Assembly (NCBI GenBank): GCA_958449715.1
Contig: CAUDIU010000019.1
Coordinates: 1-23,867, forward strand
Source: an uncultured Clostridium sp.
Lineage (GTDB): Bacteria; Cyanobacteriota; Vampirovibrionia; Gastranaerophilales; Gastranaerophilaceae
DNA length: 23,867 bases
Direction of reading: 5' to 3'
Both the position numbers and the translations under genes were made by a program. Below the pieces are notes generated by a model, which was given only the letters and a program-made list of their open reading frames with translations, had not been told where the DNA came from and did no database searches. Shown piece by piece: positions 14,632 to 22,288 of the stretch (positions are counted from its first letter, which is position 1; each line of letters starts with the position of its first letter).

Positions 14632-15699
14632 TTATATAACCTCTTTGCCAAATATGGTAAGATTTAATTTCCCATTTCTAAAGTGTATTGAGAGTATATT
14701 TTTTCTAAACTGGTTAAATTTACGTCTTTTTTCTATAGATTTAAGAACTTTAATATATTTTTCAGGATTGTTGATTAATGTCATAAATTCATTTTTATTA
14801 ATTTTTTTGAAAAATTCATTTCCAAGTAATCCTGTGTTATATTCTTCTTTGAAATGATCCGAAAATACTTTTACAAATTCTGGTTTGACAGAATCATCAA
14901 TCCTTAGAACAGAGCTAACATAACCATTGTAGCGGTTAATTTCTTCTTGGACTTTAAATTCAAATTTTAAATCAGGGTATTCTTCCAAGAATCTGTCGAT
15001 TTCTTCATATTCATCACATACGCAGTATACTTTTGTTTTGCTTTTAACAGATGAATTCATATTATCTTGTCTGTAATATAAATATGCTTTATCTGTTAAG
15101 ATTACTTTTTCAGCTAATGCAAAAACTTTGAATGAAAAAGCAAGGTCTTGATAACTTGCACCAGGTGTTTCTAAAAATCTTATATTATATTTATTTAGAA
15201 ATTCTTTTTTATAAATAGCACTCCAAACTGAAGGATTTATGCGTAATAGACTTTTATCTTGTTTGGAATTTGTTAATTTTAGAGTTTTTGCAGATGAAAT
15301 TCTGTTGTTTTTTCTTGCAAATTTATTTTTGGACCAATAATTGTACCAATCTCCTTTTACAATATCAGCATCGTATTCTTTTGCTAATTTGTATAGATCT
15401 TCAAACATATTTTTATCAGCGAAGTCATCAGATTCGATTATCCCTATATATTCTCCACTCGCAGCATTAAGTCCCATATTCATTGTATGTCCGTAACCGG
15501 AATTTGATTTATTAATGACAATTATTCTTGAATCTTTTTTTGCATAATTATTTAATATTTCAAGAGATGAATCTGTTGATCCGTCATTAACACAAATGAT
15601 TTCAATATCTTCCAGTGTTTGATTTATGATACTGTCAATGCATTCTTTTAGGTATTTTTCAACGTTGTATACAGGAACTACTACACTGATTTTTGCCAT
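14632..15699 (-). CDS. Glycosyltransferase family 2
   Basis: A 355-aa GT-A enzyme: ISVVVPVYNVEKYL (4-17), IEIICVNDGSTDSS (32-45), NSGYGHTMNMGL (66-77) and the DxD-type ESDDFA (89-94). LETPGASYQDLAFSFKVF near 186-203 holds the typical acceptor-side motif. Unlike the two GT2s of the facing operon it keeps the ordinary SDD metal site, so it belongs to a different branch. It starts one base inside the end of glf (TAATG), with GAGGAG eleven bases upstream, so the two are coupled. Beside glf it could be a galactofuranosyltransferase, but the sequence does not settle the donor. Confidence 0.9.
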   Translation of the reverse strand: MAKISVVVPVYNVEKYLKECIDSIINQTLEDIEIICVNDGSTDSSLEILNNYAKKDSRIIVINKSNSGYGHTMNMGLNAASGEYIGIIESDDFADKNMFEDLYKLAKEYDADIVKGDWYNYWSKNKFARKNNRISSAKTLKLTNSKQDKSLLRINPSVWSAIYKKEFLNKYNIRFLETPGASYQDLAFSFKVFALAEKVILTDKAYLYYRQDNMNSSVKSKTKVYCVCDEYEEIDRFLEEYPDLKFEFKVQEEINRYNGYVSSVLRIDDSVKPEFVKVFSDHFKEEYNTGLLGNEFFKKINKNEFMTLINNPEKYIKVLKSIEKRRKFNQFRKNILSIHFRNGKLNLTIFGKEVI

Positions 15700-16805
15700 T
15701 ATAATTTTATCTCCTCAAATAAATTTATAGCTCTTTCTATTGCTTTATCCATATCATAGTATTTATAATCACCTAATCTGCCAAGGAAATGTACATTGTT
15801 TGGTGTTTCTTTTAAATATTGTTCATAGATTGAAGTATTTTCATTATTTACAATTGGATAATATCTTTCATTTTCACCATTTTTAAAAGGTTCTGAATAT
15901 TCTTTTGCAATTACTGTTTTTTCTGATTTGTCGTTAAGATAATATTTGTACTCGTGAATTCTTGTAAAGTCGTAATTACAAGGATAGTTTACAACAGCAT
16001 TTGATTGATAATATTCGCAATTGTGTGTTTCAAATTTGAAATTAACGCTTCTATATGGCAATTCTCCATATTTATAGTCGAAAAACTCATCAATAGAGCC
16101 TGTACAAAATATATGATTATAACCTGTAAATGATTTATTGTATTCTGTATTTAGCTTTACTGTTATATTGGGGTGTTCTAAAATATTTTCAACCATTTTA
16201 GTGTAACCGTTAAGTGGTATACCTTGGTATTTGTCTTGGAAATATCTAGAGTCTTTACTTATATATACAGGAACTCTTGCTGTAACTGCACTATCAATTT
16301 CGTTTGGATTTTTCCCCCATTGTTTAGCTGTGTAATGAAGAAAAACTTTTTCATATACATAGTTAGATAGAATTTTTAAATCTTCATCTTTTTGTTCTTG
16401 AAACTTCAAAATAGGAACTTTTGTGTTATATTCAAATTCTTTTAAAAGTTTAGTTTCCAGTCTTTCAGCAAGACTTTTGGGAAAAACATCATAAAGAGTA
16501 TTGATATTGAAAGGTATGGTTGTTTCAATTCCATCAATTACTGCAATTACTTTGTGCATATATGTATTAAAATCAGTAAATCTTTTTATAAATCTCCATA
16601 CCATTTCATTATTTGTATGGAAAATATGTGAACCATATTTATGAATACAAATCCCATTTTCATCTATATAATCATAAATATTTCCGGCAATATGATTTTT
16701 CTTATCTATGATAAGAACTTCTTCTCCTTTTTCTGCTAATAAACGAGCTATTACAGCTCCAGATATCCCGCATCCTATTACTAAATTTTTATTTTTAATC
16801 ATCAT
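15699..16805 (-). CDS. glf: UDP-galactopyranose mutase
   Basis: Glf interconverts UDP-galactopyranose and UDP-galactofuranose using reduced FAD. The N-terminal dinucleotide motif is VIGCGISGAVIARLLAEKG (9-27), with Asp34 at the end of the second strand for the FAD ribose, followed by HIAGNIYDY. Family blocks include YGSHIFHTNNE, AKQWGKNP, SRYFQDKYQGIPLNGYT in the active site, and the closing VHFLGRLGDYKYYDMD with AIERAI. The length of 368 is normal. ATG at 16802 is an alternative start, with AGAGAG upstream. It is first of four minus-strand genes and shows that the polysaccharide contains, or can contain, galactofuranose. Confidence 0.97.
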   Translation of the reverse strand: MMIKNKNLVIGCGISGAVIARLLAEKGEEVLIIDKKNHIAGNIYDYIDENGICIHKYGSHIFHTNNEMVWRFIKRFTDFNTYMHKVIAVIDGIETTIPFNINTLYDVFPKSLAERLETKLLKEFEYNTKVPILKFQEQKDEDLKILSNYVYEKVFLHYTAKQWGKNPNEIDSAVTARVPVYISKDSRYFQDKYQGIPLNGYTKMVENILEHPNITVKLNTEYNKSFTGYNHIFCTGSIDEFFDYKYGELPYRSVNFKFETHNCEYYQSNAVVNYPCNYDFTRIHEYKYYLNDKSEKTVIAKEYSEPFKNGENERYYPIVNNENTSIYEQYLKETPNNVHFLGRLGDYKYYDMDKAIERAINLFEEIKL

Positions 16806-16826
16806 ATACTCTCTTCAAGTCATTTT

Positions 16827-16832
16827 AGTATA
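16827..16832 (-). promoter_or_regulatory. Possible -10 box of the glf operon
   Basis: On the minus strand TATACT (16832-16827) lies about 22 bases before the glf ATG, a plausible place for a transcription start near 16820. No good -35 is seen, so confidence is low. Confidence 0.3.
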
Positions 16833-16904
16833 AAAAATTAAAACAATACATTCATCATAAAGAATTATTAAGCTTTTTAACCTATTTATAGACTTTTAGG
16901 TAAT

Positions 16905-16940
16905 AAAAAACATACAAGTAAATTTACTTGTATGTTTTTT
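16905..16940 (-). terminator. Perfect-palindrome terminator after the prepilin operon
   Basis: The 36 bases form a perfect inverted repeat (18 + 18), with a core stem CATACAAGTA/TACTTGTATG flanked by A and T runs. On either strand this gives a hairpin followed by six T residues, so it can work in both directions. It sits 15 bases past the stop of the second prepilin. It would also insulate the glf promoter. Confidence 0.85.
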
Positions 16941-16955
16941 ATTAATTCTTTTGTA

Positions 16956-17561
16956 TTAGTAATTCATTTTCCAATTATTTTCTTCTGCTAATAGGTCATA
17001 GCAACCATCTCCGAAATTACTTGTTGTACAAGAATCTTCATTACCTGTTCCGGTAATTTCTCCATTACTATTAACCATAAAAACAAACATATCTCTACCA
17101 CCAATATTTGGTCCGTCTTGTCCGTTAACGTCAACATTTACTTTTACAGAAGATCCACTTTTGGTCATACATACAACAGCAGAACTTGCTAAAACATATG
17201 AGTTTCCTGCACAAGTAAATGCTGTAGCTGTTCCATTACTTTTGATGTTATAATAATTTTCACTGGCAAAACATTTATTTGTTTCATCTTTTGAGCAAGT
17301 TTTAATGGTTTTAAGTTTATTTGTTACAAATGAATCTAAATTTGCATAACCAGTTGTTGCTGAAAATTTTGATTTCCCTTCTTCTGTAATCAGCATATCA
17401 ACTGCGTTTTCAATATCGCTTACGGTCTTTCTTAATTGTAAAGACAATGCTTTTGTCTGATAGCTGTTAAGTAAAGTTGGTACTGTTAATGCAGAAATAA
17501 CACCAATTATAGCCATTGCTACCAGAATTTCTGATAAAGTAAATGCAAATTTTTTATTCAT
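16956..17561 (-). CDS. Type IV prepilin-like protein 2
   Basis: The 201-aa protein has a type III signal: basic MNKKFA, then FTLSEILVAMAIIGVISALTVPTLL, with the key Glu at +5 of the mature chain. The residue before the cut is Ala6, not the usual Gly; prepilin peptidases tolerate this. The start is ATG 17561, six bases after AGGA; a TTG six bases upstream lies on the SD. The globular part has six cysteines in a pattern shared with the neighbour (TCSKDETNKC, FTC, VVC, DSC, DGC), a DVNGQDGPNIGGRDMF block and the tail NNWKMNY. It is likely a minor pilin or pseudopilin placed in the inner membrane before assembly into a pilus or secretion filament. It is second in the operon, 17 bases after the first. 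Confidence 0.85.
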   Translation of the reverse strand: MNKKFAFTLSEILVAMAIIGVISALTVPTLLNSYQTKALSLQLRKTVSDIENAVDMLITEEGKSKFSATTGYANLDSFVTNKLKTIKTCSKDETNKCFASENYYNIKSNGTATAFTCAGNSYVLASSAVVCMTKSGSSVKVNVDVNGQDGPNIGGRDMFVFMVNSNGEITGTGNEDSCTTSNFGDGCYDLLAEENNWKMNY

Positions 17562-17578
17562 TATCAATCCTTTCTAAA

Positions 17579-18280
17579 TTAGTAATTCATTTGCCAATTG
17601 TTATTTAAAAGTTTTCCAAAACAGCCTTCTCCTATTGTAGAAGCTAGACAAGAATTATTAAATAAAGTATTTCTTTCAGCTTCAGCTGTTCCATTTTTAA
17701 TTTTATCAGGGGTAATATCTTTTTCATCTATACTATAATCATCATAAATGTAGAATGTAAACATATCTCTACCACCAATATTTGGTCCATCTGGTCCATT
17801 GACATCTACATGTACTTTTGCAGGATTTCCGCCATCTGCTGGGATTAAGCACATTGCTGTTCCACTTTTCAAAATAACATTATATCCATCATTACAGGTA
17901 AATGCTTGTGTTGATGTTCCATTAATATTTGAATATGAAGCTGCGAAACAAGGTTGAGCTGTTGTTTCACAGTCTTTTAATATGTTATAATATGGCTTAT
18001 TATTGGCATCTCCAATAAAAAATTTTCCTGCAGTATTTGCAACTGTTCTACCTTGTAAGCTTAGTAAAGATTGATAAAATGTTTTATTGTATTGTTCAGT
18101 GTGAAGAATAGTCAAATTTTGACCAAGTTCTAAATAAGTTTTTTGTAATAAGGTTACCATAGATTGCCTTTGGTAACTTGTAACAAGGTTAGGTACAGTC
18201 AATGCAGCTATGATACCAATTATAGACATTGCTATTAATAATTCTGATAGTGAAAACCCTATAAATCTTTTATTTTTCAT
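17579..18280 (-). CDS. Type IV prepilin-like protein 1
   Basis: The 233-aa protein has a prepilin leader MKNKRFIG cut before FSLSELLIAMSIIGIIAALTVP, with Gly8 at -1 and Glu at +5. The body has six cysteines placed as in the next gene (DCETTAQPC, FTC, MC, SC, GC), suggesting three disulfides, and DVNGPDGPNIGGRDMF then a variable loop, ending NNWQMNY. The two genes are clear paralogues. The DxNGxxGPN block may bind a metal ion, as the calcium loop of type II pseudopilins does; that is inference. It is first in the operon behind a perfect-consensus promoter; the SD is weak. No assembly ATPase, platform protein or peptidase gene is in the window. Confidence 0.87.
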   Translation of the reverse strand: MKNKRFIGFSLSELLIAMSIIGIIAALTVPNLVTSYQRQSMVTLLQKTYLELGQNLTILHTEQYNKTFYQSLLSLQGRTVANTAGKFFIGDANNKPYYNILKDCETTAQPCFAASYSNINGTSTQAFTCNDGYNVILKSGTAMCLIPADGGNPAKVHVDVNGPDGPNIGGRDMFTFYIYDDYSIDEKDITPDKIKNGTAEAERNTLFNNSCLASTIGEGCFGKLLNNNWQMNY

Positions 18281-18310
18281 AAACTCAGTCTGCTTTCTTA
18301 TTTATATATA

Positions 18311-18339
18311 ATTATAACCTTTTTCCCACATAATGTCAA
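18311..18339 (-). promoter_or_regulatory. Perfect-consensus sigma-70 promoter of the prepilin operon
   Basis: On the minus strand TTGACA (18339-18334) and TATAAT (18316-18311) are separated by exactly 17 bases. All twelve positions match consensus. Transcription would begin near 18304, about 24 bases before the prepilin ATG. It lies 12 bases beyond the stop of the small protein gene upstream on the same strand. Confidence 0.85.
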
Positions 18340-18351
18340 TTGTTTGAATGC

Positions 18352-18579
18352 TTAAACCTCTATAAACAGCCTTTGACCGACTATATTTTGTTTCCCATTA
18401 TAATAACCAGCAAAATATCCTCCTCTTACAGGATTATTTTTTGCGTAATTGTTTAAATTGTTCCCATTGTAGTTTACAAATGGATTGTTACTATAAGGAT
18501 TTGTTGACTTTACCGGTACAGTTACTTGAGTTGTTTGCGGTACAAACATTTGTGATAATAAATTTACAATACCTGCCAT
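18352..18579 (-). CDS. Small Asn-rich protein, unknown function
   Basis: This 75-aa protein is not recognised. Taking ATG 18579 as start, GTGAGG lies eleven bases upstream; a TTG at 18588 would be only two bases from that SD. Residues 1-22 are mildly hydrophobic (MAGIVNLLSQMFVPQTTQV), then follows a stretch rich in Asn, Tyr, Gly and Pro (NPYSNNPFVNYNGNNLNNY), then RGGYFAGYYNG and IVGQRLFIEV. There is no cysteine and no clear signal peptide. A good extended -10 box precedes it. Placement just upstream of the prepilins suggests, without proving, a surface or secretion link. Codon composition fits its neighbours. Confidence 0.6.
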   Translation of the reverse strand: MAGIVNLLSQMFVPQTTQVTVPVKSTNPYSNNPFVNYNGNNLNNYAKNNPVRGGYFAGYYNGKQNIVGQRLFIEV

Positions 18580-18635
18580 ACTTACCAATACCTCACTTCT
18601 TTAATAAGATTAATTATTTTTTTTTATTTGTCATA

Positions 18636-18644
18636 ATTATATCA
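18636..18644 (-). promoter_or_regulatory. Extended -10 promoter of the small Asn-rich gene
   Basis: On the minus strand TGATATAAT (18644-18636) fits TGn-TATAAT exactly. The start would be near 18629, giving a leader of about 50 bases. There is no good -35, as usual for this class. Confidence 0.55.
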
Positions 18645-18709
18645 CAATTTTTGTAAGTTTCTTAATATTTTTTAATAATATCCTGTATATGGTTTAGAAT
18701 TTTTTGTAA

Positions 18710-18715
18710 TATAAT
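18710..18715 (+). promoter_or_regulatory. -10 box directly ahead of the PurD-like gene
   Basis: TATAAT at 18710-18715 ends six bases before the ATG (18722). Transcription would start on or beside the A of the ATG, so the mRNA would be leaderless; no SD is visible upstream. The -35 is not recognisable. Confidence 0.5.
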
Positions 18716-18721
18716 ACGAAT

Positions 18722-19966
18722 ATGGAAAAAAGAAAAAAAATATTAATTGTGGGCAATTCTGCAAAAGAATTTGCATTAGTAAAAAAGTTTAAAAATTATG
18801 ATTGTGATGTATTTGTAGCTCCTGGTAATTCAATGATTCAAGAAATTGCAGAATGTATTGATATTAGAGAGGACAAAGTTCAAGAGTTACTCGAGTTTGT
18901 TTTAGAAAATGCTATTGATCTTACTATTGTAACTTCTGAAATTGCTGTTAAAAATGATATTTCTGGACTTTTTCAAGCAAATTCACAATTAATATTTGCT
19001 CCTACTGCTCAGAGTTCAACTTTTGCAATAAGTCGTTCTATAGGCAAGAAATTTTTATATAAATTGAGAATTCCAACACCTCGATTTGCGATTTTTGATA
19101 AATTGCAAATGGCTGTAGATTATCTAAAAAGTGCACCTATGCCTCAAGTTATAAGAACAGATGAAACATCTATGTCTGCAGATAGGTTAGTTTGTACATC
19201 ATTTATTAATTCAAAGACTTTTGTTGAGGATTTATTTTGTAGAGATGAAAAAAAAGTTGTATTAGAAGATTATGTATATGGTCATGAATTTACTTTTTAT
19301 ATTGTAACTGACGGATATAGTGCATTACCAATTGCAACTGTTGCTAATTATAAGTTTATGGAAAATGGGGATGCTGGAATTTTGACATCAGGAATTGGAG
19401 CTTATACTCCTGATTATAAAGTATCGAAAGATGTTGAATTAAATATAATGCAAAATGTTGTATCTAGAGTGTTAGATTCTTTACAAAAGAAAGAAACTCC
19501 TTATCTTGGAATTTTAGGAATTGATTGTGTCCTGACTGATGATAATCAATATGTTGTATTAGATTTTAAACCATTTTTGTCAGACCATGATGCTGAAGCT
19601 GTTTTAAATTTGATAGATGAAAATTTATTAACTTTATTCGAGGCTTGTGCAGTTGGTTCATTTGCTGATGATTATGAAAAAATAGAAGTATCTGATAATT
19701 CATCTGTGTCTTGTGTGATTTCTGCAAGAAGTGAAGGTAAAATAATTAATGGATTAGATTTAGTAGAATCAGATATTTCTCATTTTGGAAATGTAAAAAA
19801 TAAATATTTGGAATATGAAACTGTTAAAGGTAAATCTTTAGTTGTTACAAAAACTGCTAAAACTTTATCAAGAGCTCGTAAATTCTTATATGAAGACGTT
19901 GAATTAATAAATTTTGACGGTAAAAAATACCGAACTGATATTTGTGAGCAGGTTGAAAAATTTTAA
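18722..19966 (+). CDS. PurD-like ATP-grasp protein with altered active site
   Basis: The 414-aa length and layout follow phosphoribosylamine-glycine ligase (PurD). KKILIVGNSAKEFALVKKF corresponds to its VLVIGSGGREHAL start, VAPGN (32-36) is kept, and KKVVLEDYVYGHEFTFYIVTDG is the ATP-grasp lid strand. A GIGAYTP segment and a late RSEGKIINGLD also align. Key motifs have diverged: the Gly-rich ATP loop (PurD KADGLAAGKGV) reads IRTDETSMSADRLV, GGMGAYSP reads SGIGAYTP, and the metal-binding E-F-N-x-R-F-G-D-P-E reads D281-F-K-P-F-L-S-D-H-D. It may be a paralogue with a different substrate, or catalytically dead. It appears leaderless and starts a run that continues into dnaJ, 21 bases on. Confidence 0.72.
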   Translation: MEKRKKILIVGNSAKEFALVKKFKNYDCDVFVAPGNSMIQEIAECIDIREDKVQELLEFVLENAIDLTIVTSEIAVKNDISGLFQANSQLIFAPTAQSSTFAISRSIGKKFLYKLRIPTPRFAIFDKLQMAVDYLKSAPMPQVIRTDETSMSADRLVCTSFINSKTFVEDLFCRDEKKVVLEDYVYGHEFTFYIVTDGYSALPIATVANYKFMENGDAGILTSGIGAYTPDYKVSKDVELNIMQNVVSRVLDSLQKKETPYLGILGIDCVLTDDNQYVVLDFKPFLSDHDAEAVLNLIDENLLTLFEACAVGSFADDYEKIEVSDNSSVSCVISARSEGKIINGLDLVESDISHFGNVKNKYLEYETVKGKSLVVTKTAKTLSRARKFLYEDVELINFDGKKYRTDICEQVEKF

Positions 19967-19987
19967 AACTTCATTATATATGAAGAT

Positions 19988-21001
19988 ATGAAGAACTATT
20001 ATTCAATTCTTGGAGTTACACCTGACAGTTCTGATGCGGAAATTAAATCTGCATACAGACGTTTGGCAAGGAAATTTCATCCTGATGTAAATCCATATGG
20101 TACAGCTCAATTTAAAGATATAACAGAAGCATATGAGGTTTTGTCAGATGCTAAAAAAAGAATGCAATATAATACAATAAACGGATTTTTTAAATCAGCT
20201 CCAAAACAAGAAAAACAACATACATCTTCAGAGAAAGCTCAAAGTGAGTATAAGAAGAATAATTTTTCACAAAATCATACAGAGCCTAAAATGTCTAAAG
20301 ATGAATTTTCTAAAAAAATAAATGATATATTTGAAGAGTTTTCTAAACCTAAACCCAAAAAGGAAAGAGTATATCCAAAGCGTGGAGAAGATTTATTTGA
20401 AGATGTTACAATAACTATTAAAGAGGCTGTAAATGGTGCTGAACGTATCATTAATGTTATGCATTCTTCTGAATGTCCAAATTGTAAAGGTAGAAAGTTT
20501 ATTAATGGTTCCTTATGTCATGTGTGTAAAGGTACCGGTGAAAAAGTTGAGCATAAAAAAATTACTGTAAAAATTCCTAAAAATGTGAAAAACGGCACAA
20601 AATTAAGAATTCCTCAAGAAGGTAAATGTGGACAAAATGGAGGAAGAAACGGTGATTTATATTTAAAAATTAAAATCGAACCAAATAATCGAATAACATT
20701 TGATGGTAATAATGTTATTTATAATGTTCCGATTACTCCTTTTGAGGCTGTTTTAGGCGGAAATATATCAATTCCTGTCTTTGAGGGTTCTGTTAATTTA
20801 AAAATTCCCCCAAAGACTCATTCTGGTCAAAAATTTCGCCTATCAGGTCAGGGGCTTAATCAAAATGGAAAAGTAGGCGATATGATAGTTATTGTGCATA
20901 TTGAAATTTCTTGTTCTTTGTCCGATGATGAAATTAGGCTTTATGAAAAGCTTAAAAAATTGTCATCACAAAATATACGAGAGAATTTATTAAATGAATA
21001 A
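19988..21001 (+). CDS. DnaJ-family co-chaperone with reduced zinc finger
   Basis: The 337-aa Hsp40 stimulates the DnaK ATPase through its J domain (1-65), with the HPD motif at 31-33. The usual Gly/Phe-rich region is missing; residues 66-130 are charged and polar. Only two CxxCxG motifs occur (Cys163, 166, 177, 180), so one zinc site replaces the two of canonical DnaJ. The C-terminal beta domains are intact (ITVKIPKNVKNGTKLRIPQEG, DLYLKIKIEPN, PITPFEAVLGGNISIPVFEG, LSGQGLNQ). It is shorter than the usual 370-380. It may be a specialised partner beside a full DnaJ elsewhere. The end overlaps queE by eight bases. A small hairpin (19969-19985) just precedes the start. Confidence 0.88.
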   Translation: MKNYYSILGVTPDSSDAEIKSAYRRLARKFHPDVNPYGTAQFKDITEAYEVLSDAKKRMQYNTINGFFKSAPKQEKQHTSSEKAQSEYKKNNFSQNHTEPKMSKDEFSKKINDIFEEFSKPKPKKERVYPKRGEDLFEDVTITIKEAVNGAERIINVMHSSECPNCKGRKFINGSLCHVCKGTGEKVEHKKITVKIPKNVKNGTKLRIPQEGKCGQNGGRNGDLYLKIKIEPNNRITFDGNNVIYNVPITPFEAVLGGNISIPVFEGSVNLKIPPKTHSGQKFRLSGQGLNQNGKVGDMIVIVHIEISCSLSDDEIRLYEKLKKLSSQNIRENLLNE

Positions 21002-21662
21002 TGTAAGAATAAAAGAAATTTTTGAATCAATCCAAGGTGAAGGACCTTATGTCGGTTATAAGCAGTTATTTGTTAGATTTTGTAATTGTAATTTAAAATG
21101 TAATTATTGCGATACAGAGTTTTCTTCTGAAAGTGATTATAAGGAATATAATCATTGTGAATTAGCTGAGGTTGTAAACTCATATAAATCTGTTCATTCT
21201 GTTTCATTAACGGGTGGAGAACCTCTTTTGGCTGCAGATTTCTTGAAGGAATTTTTGCCTTTAGTAAATAAGAAAATTTATTTAGAGACAAATGCTACTT
21301 TGGCTGATAAGTTGTTAATCGTAAAGCCTTTTATTGATATTGTATCTGCAGATATTAAGTTAGAGAGTGCTACTGGAATTAAAGATTCTTATAAATTCCA
21401 TGACAAATTTTTTGAAAACTGTAATGGGATTGAAACTTTTGCAAAGATTGTTTTTAATAAAAATATTACAGATGACGAAATTCAAAATAGTTGTAATTTA
21501 GCAAAAAAATATGGAATAGAACTTATTTTACAACCGGAAATGGTTCAAGATAAAATGACTGTATCATCTGAGTTTGCGGCTTCAATTCTTGATAAATTCT
21601 TAGATAGATATGAAAAAGTGAGATTAATACCGCAGGTTCATAAATTCTTAGATGTCAGATAG
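20994..21662 (+). CDS. queE: 7-carboxy-7-deazaguanine synthase (radical SAM)
   Basis: QueE converts 6-carboxytetrahydropterin to 7-carboxy-7-deazaguanine, on the path to preQ0, preQ1 and queuosine in tRNA. The N-terminal IKEIFESIQGEGPYVGYKQLFVRF is diagnostic, followed by the radical SAM cysteines C32xxxC36xxC39 (CNLKCNYC) and DTEF. SLTGGEPLL is the SAM-binding strand, YLETNAT follows, and VSADIKLES matches the substrate-binding region. The 222 aa is a normal length for the family. It begins inside the last codons of dnaJ. No other queuosine gene (queC, queD, queF) is in the window. Confidence 0.94.
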   Translation: MNNVRIKEIFESIQGEGPYVGYKQLFVRFCNCNLKCNYCDTEFSSESDYKEYNHCELAEVVNSYKSVHSVSLTGGEPLLAADFLKEFLPLVNKKIYLETNATLADKLLIVKPFIDIVSADIKLESATGIKDSYKFHDKFFENCNGIETFAKIVFNKNITDDEIQNSCNLAKKYGIELILQPEMVQDKMTVSSEFAASILDKFLDRYEKVRLIPQVHKFLDVR

Positions 21663-21715
21663 GCTTTTTTATAGTATAGTATTATTAAGAAGAAGTATTA
21701 GTAAAGAGGTTTAGT

Positions 21716-22288
21716 ATGTCTGTAAAAAGAGTTTTACAATATGGAGAAAAAAGTTTAAGAGAACCTTCAAAGGAAGTTCATAAAGTATCTAAAAAAATCC
21801 AAGAGCTTGTTCAAGACTTATTAGATACAATGTATGCTAAAAATGGTGTAGGTATGGCTGCACCTCAAATTGGTGTTAATTATAGAGTCTTTGTAATTGA
21901 TGTTTCAAAAAATGATGAACCTTTGAATCCAATTGTATTTATTAATCCTAAAATTATTAAAAAATCTGGAGCAGTTGTTGCTCAAGAAGGTTGTATAAGT
22001 TTTCCGGAAGCATATACAGATGTTAAACGTTATGATTATGTGATGGTGAAAGCTCTTGACAGGCATGGACGTCCATTTGTTATGGAAGCAAAAGATGGTT
22101 GCCTGCTTGCTCGTGCAATTCAGCATGAAAATGACCATTTGGACGGTATTTTATTTATTGATCATTGCGTAAATCGTTTTGAAACAGATGATATTTTAGC
22201 AAAACATAATTTACCACCTGTTGATGCTGATAAATTGATTAGTGAGCCAGAAATTGATAAGGAATTGGAAAACAAGAAAAATGATTAA
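21716..22288 (+). CDS. def: Peptide deformylase
   Basis: Def removes the N-formyl group from nascent proteins. All three family motifs are present: GVGMAAPQIG (44-53), EGCISFP (91-97, metal ligand Cys93) and QHENDHLDG (136-144, ligands His137 and His141 with catalytic Glu138). Its 190 aa is close to normal; the C-terminus has a short acidic-basic tail (DKELENKKND). The start has AGAGG (21705-21709) six bases upstream. Repeated TATAGT boxes at 21670-21680 could hold a promoter. It overlaps fmt by eight bases, pairing the enzymes that remove and add the formyl group, as in many bacteria. Confidence 0.96.
   Translation: MSVKRVLQYGEKSLREPSKEVHKVSKKIQELVQDLLDTMYAKNGVGMAAPQIGVNYRVFVIDVSKNDEPLNPIVFINPKIIKKSGAVVAQEGCISFPEAYTDVKRYDYVMVKALDRHGRPFVMEAKDGCLLARAIQHENDHLDGILFIDHCVNRFETDDILAKHNLPPVDADKLISEPEIDKELENKKND

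Noticed and set aside
13953..15470. Plus-strand frames within 13953-14150, 14645-14857 and 15270-15470
   Set aside because: They mirror the HAD and GT2 genes; their hydrophobic Leu/Phe-rich products are an artefact of AT-rich antisense.
18441..18656. Plus-strand 71-codon frame opposite the small Asn-rich gene
   Set aside because: No SD, and it runs through the promoter region of the small gene, whose own frame has an SD and an extended -10.
19969..19985. Regulatory hairpin before dnaJ
   Set aside because: The stem is six AT-rich pairs and could be chance; there is no CIRCE or heat-shock element.
22242..22280. GTG start for fmt inside def
   Set aside because: The added residues do not belong to the Fmt fold, and ATG 22281 overlaps the def stop in the usual coupled manner.
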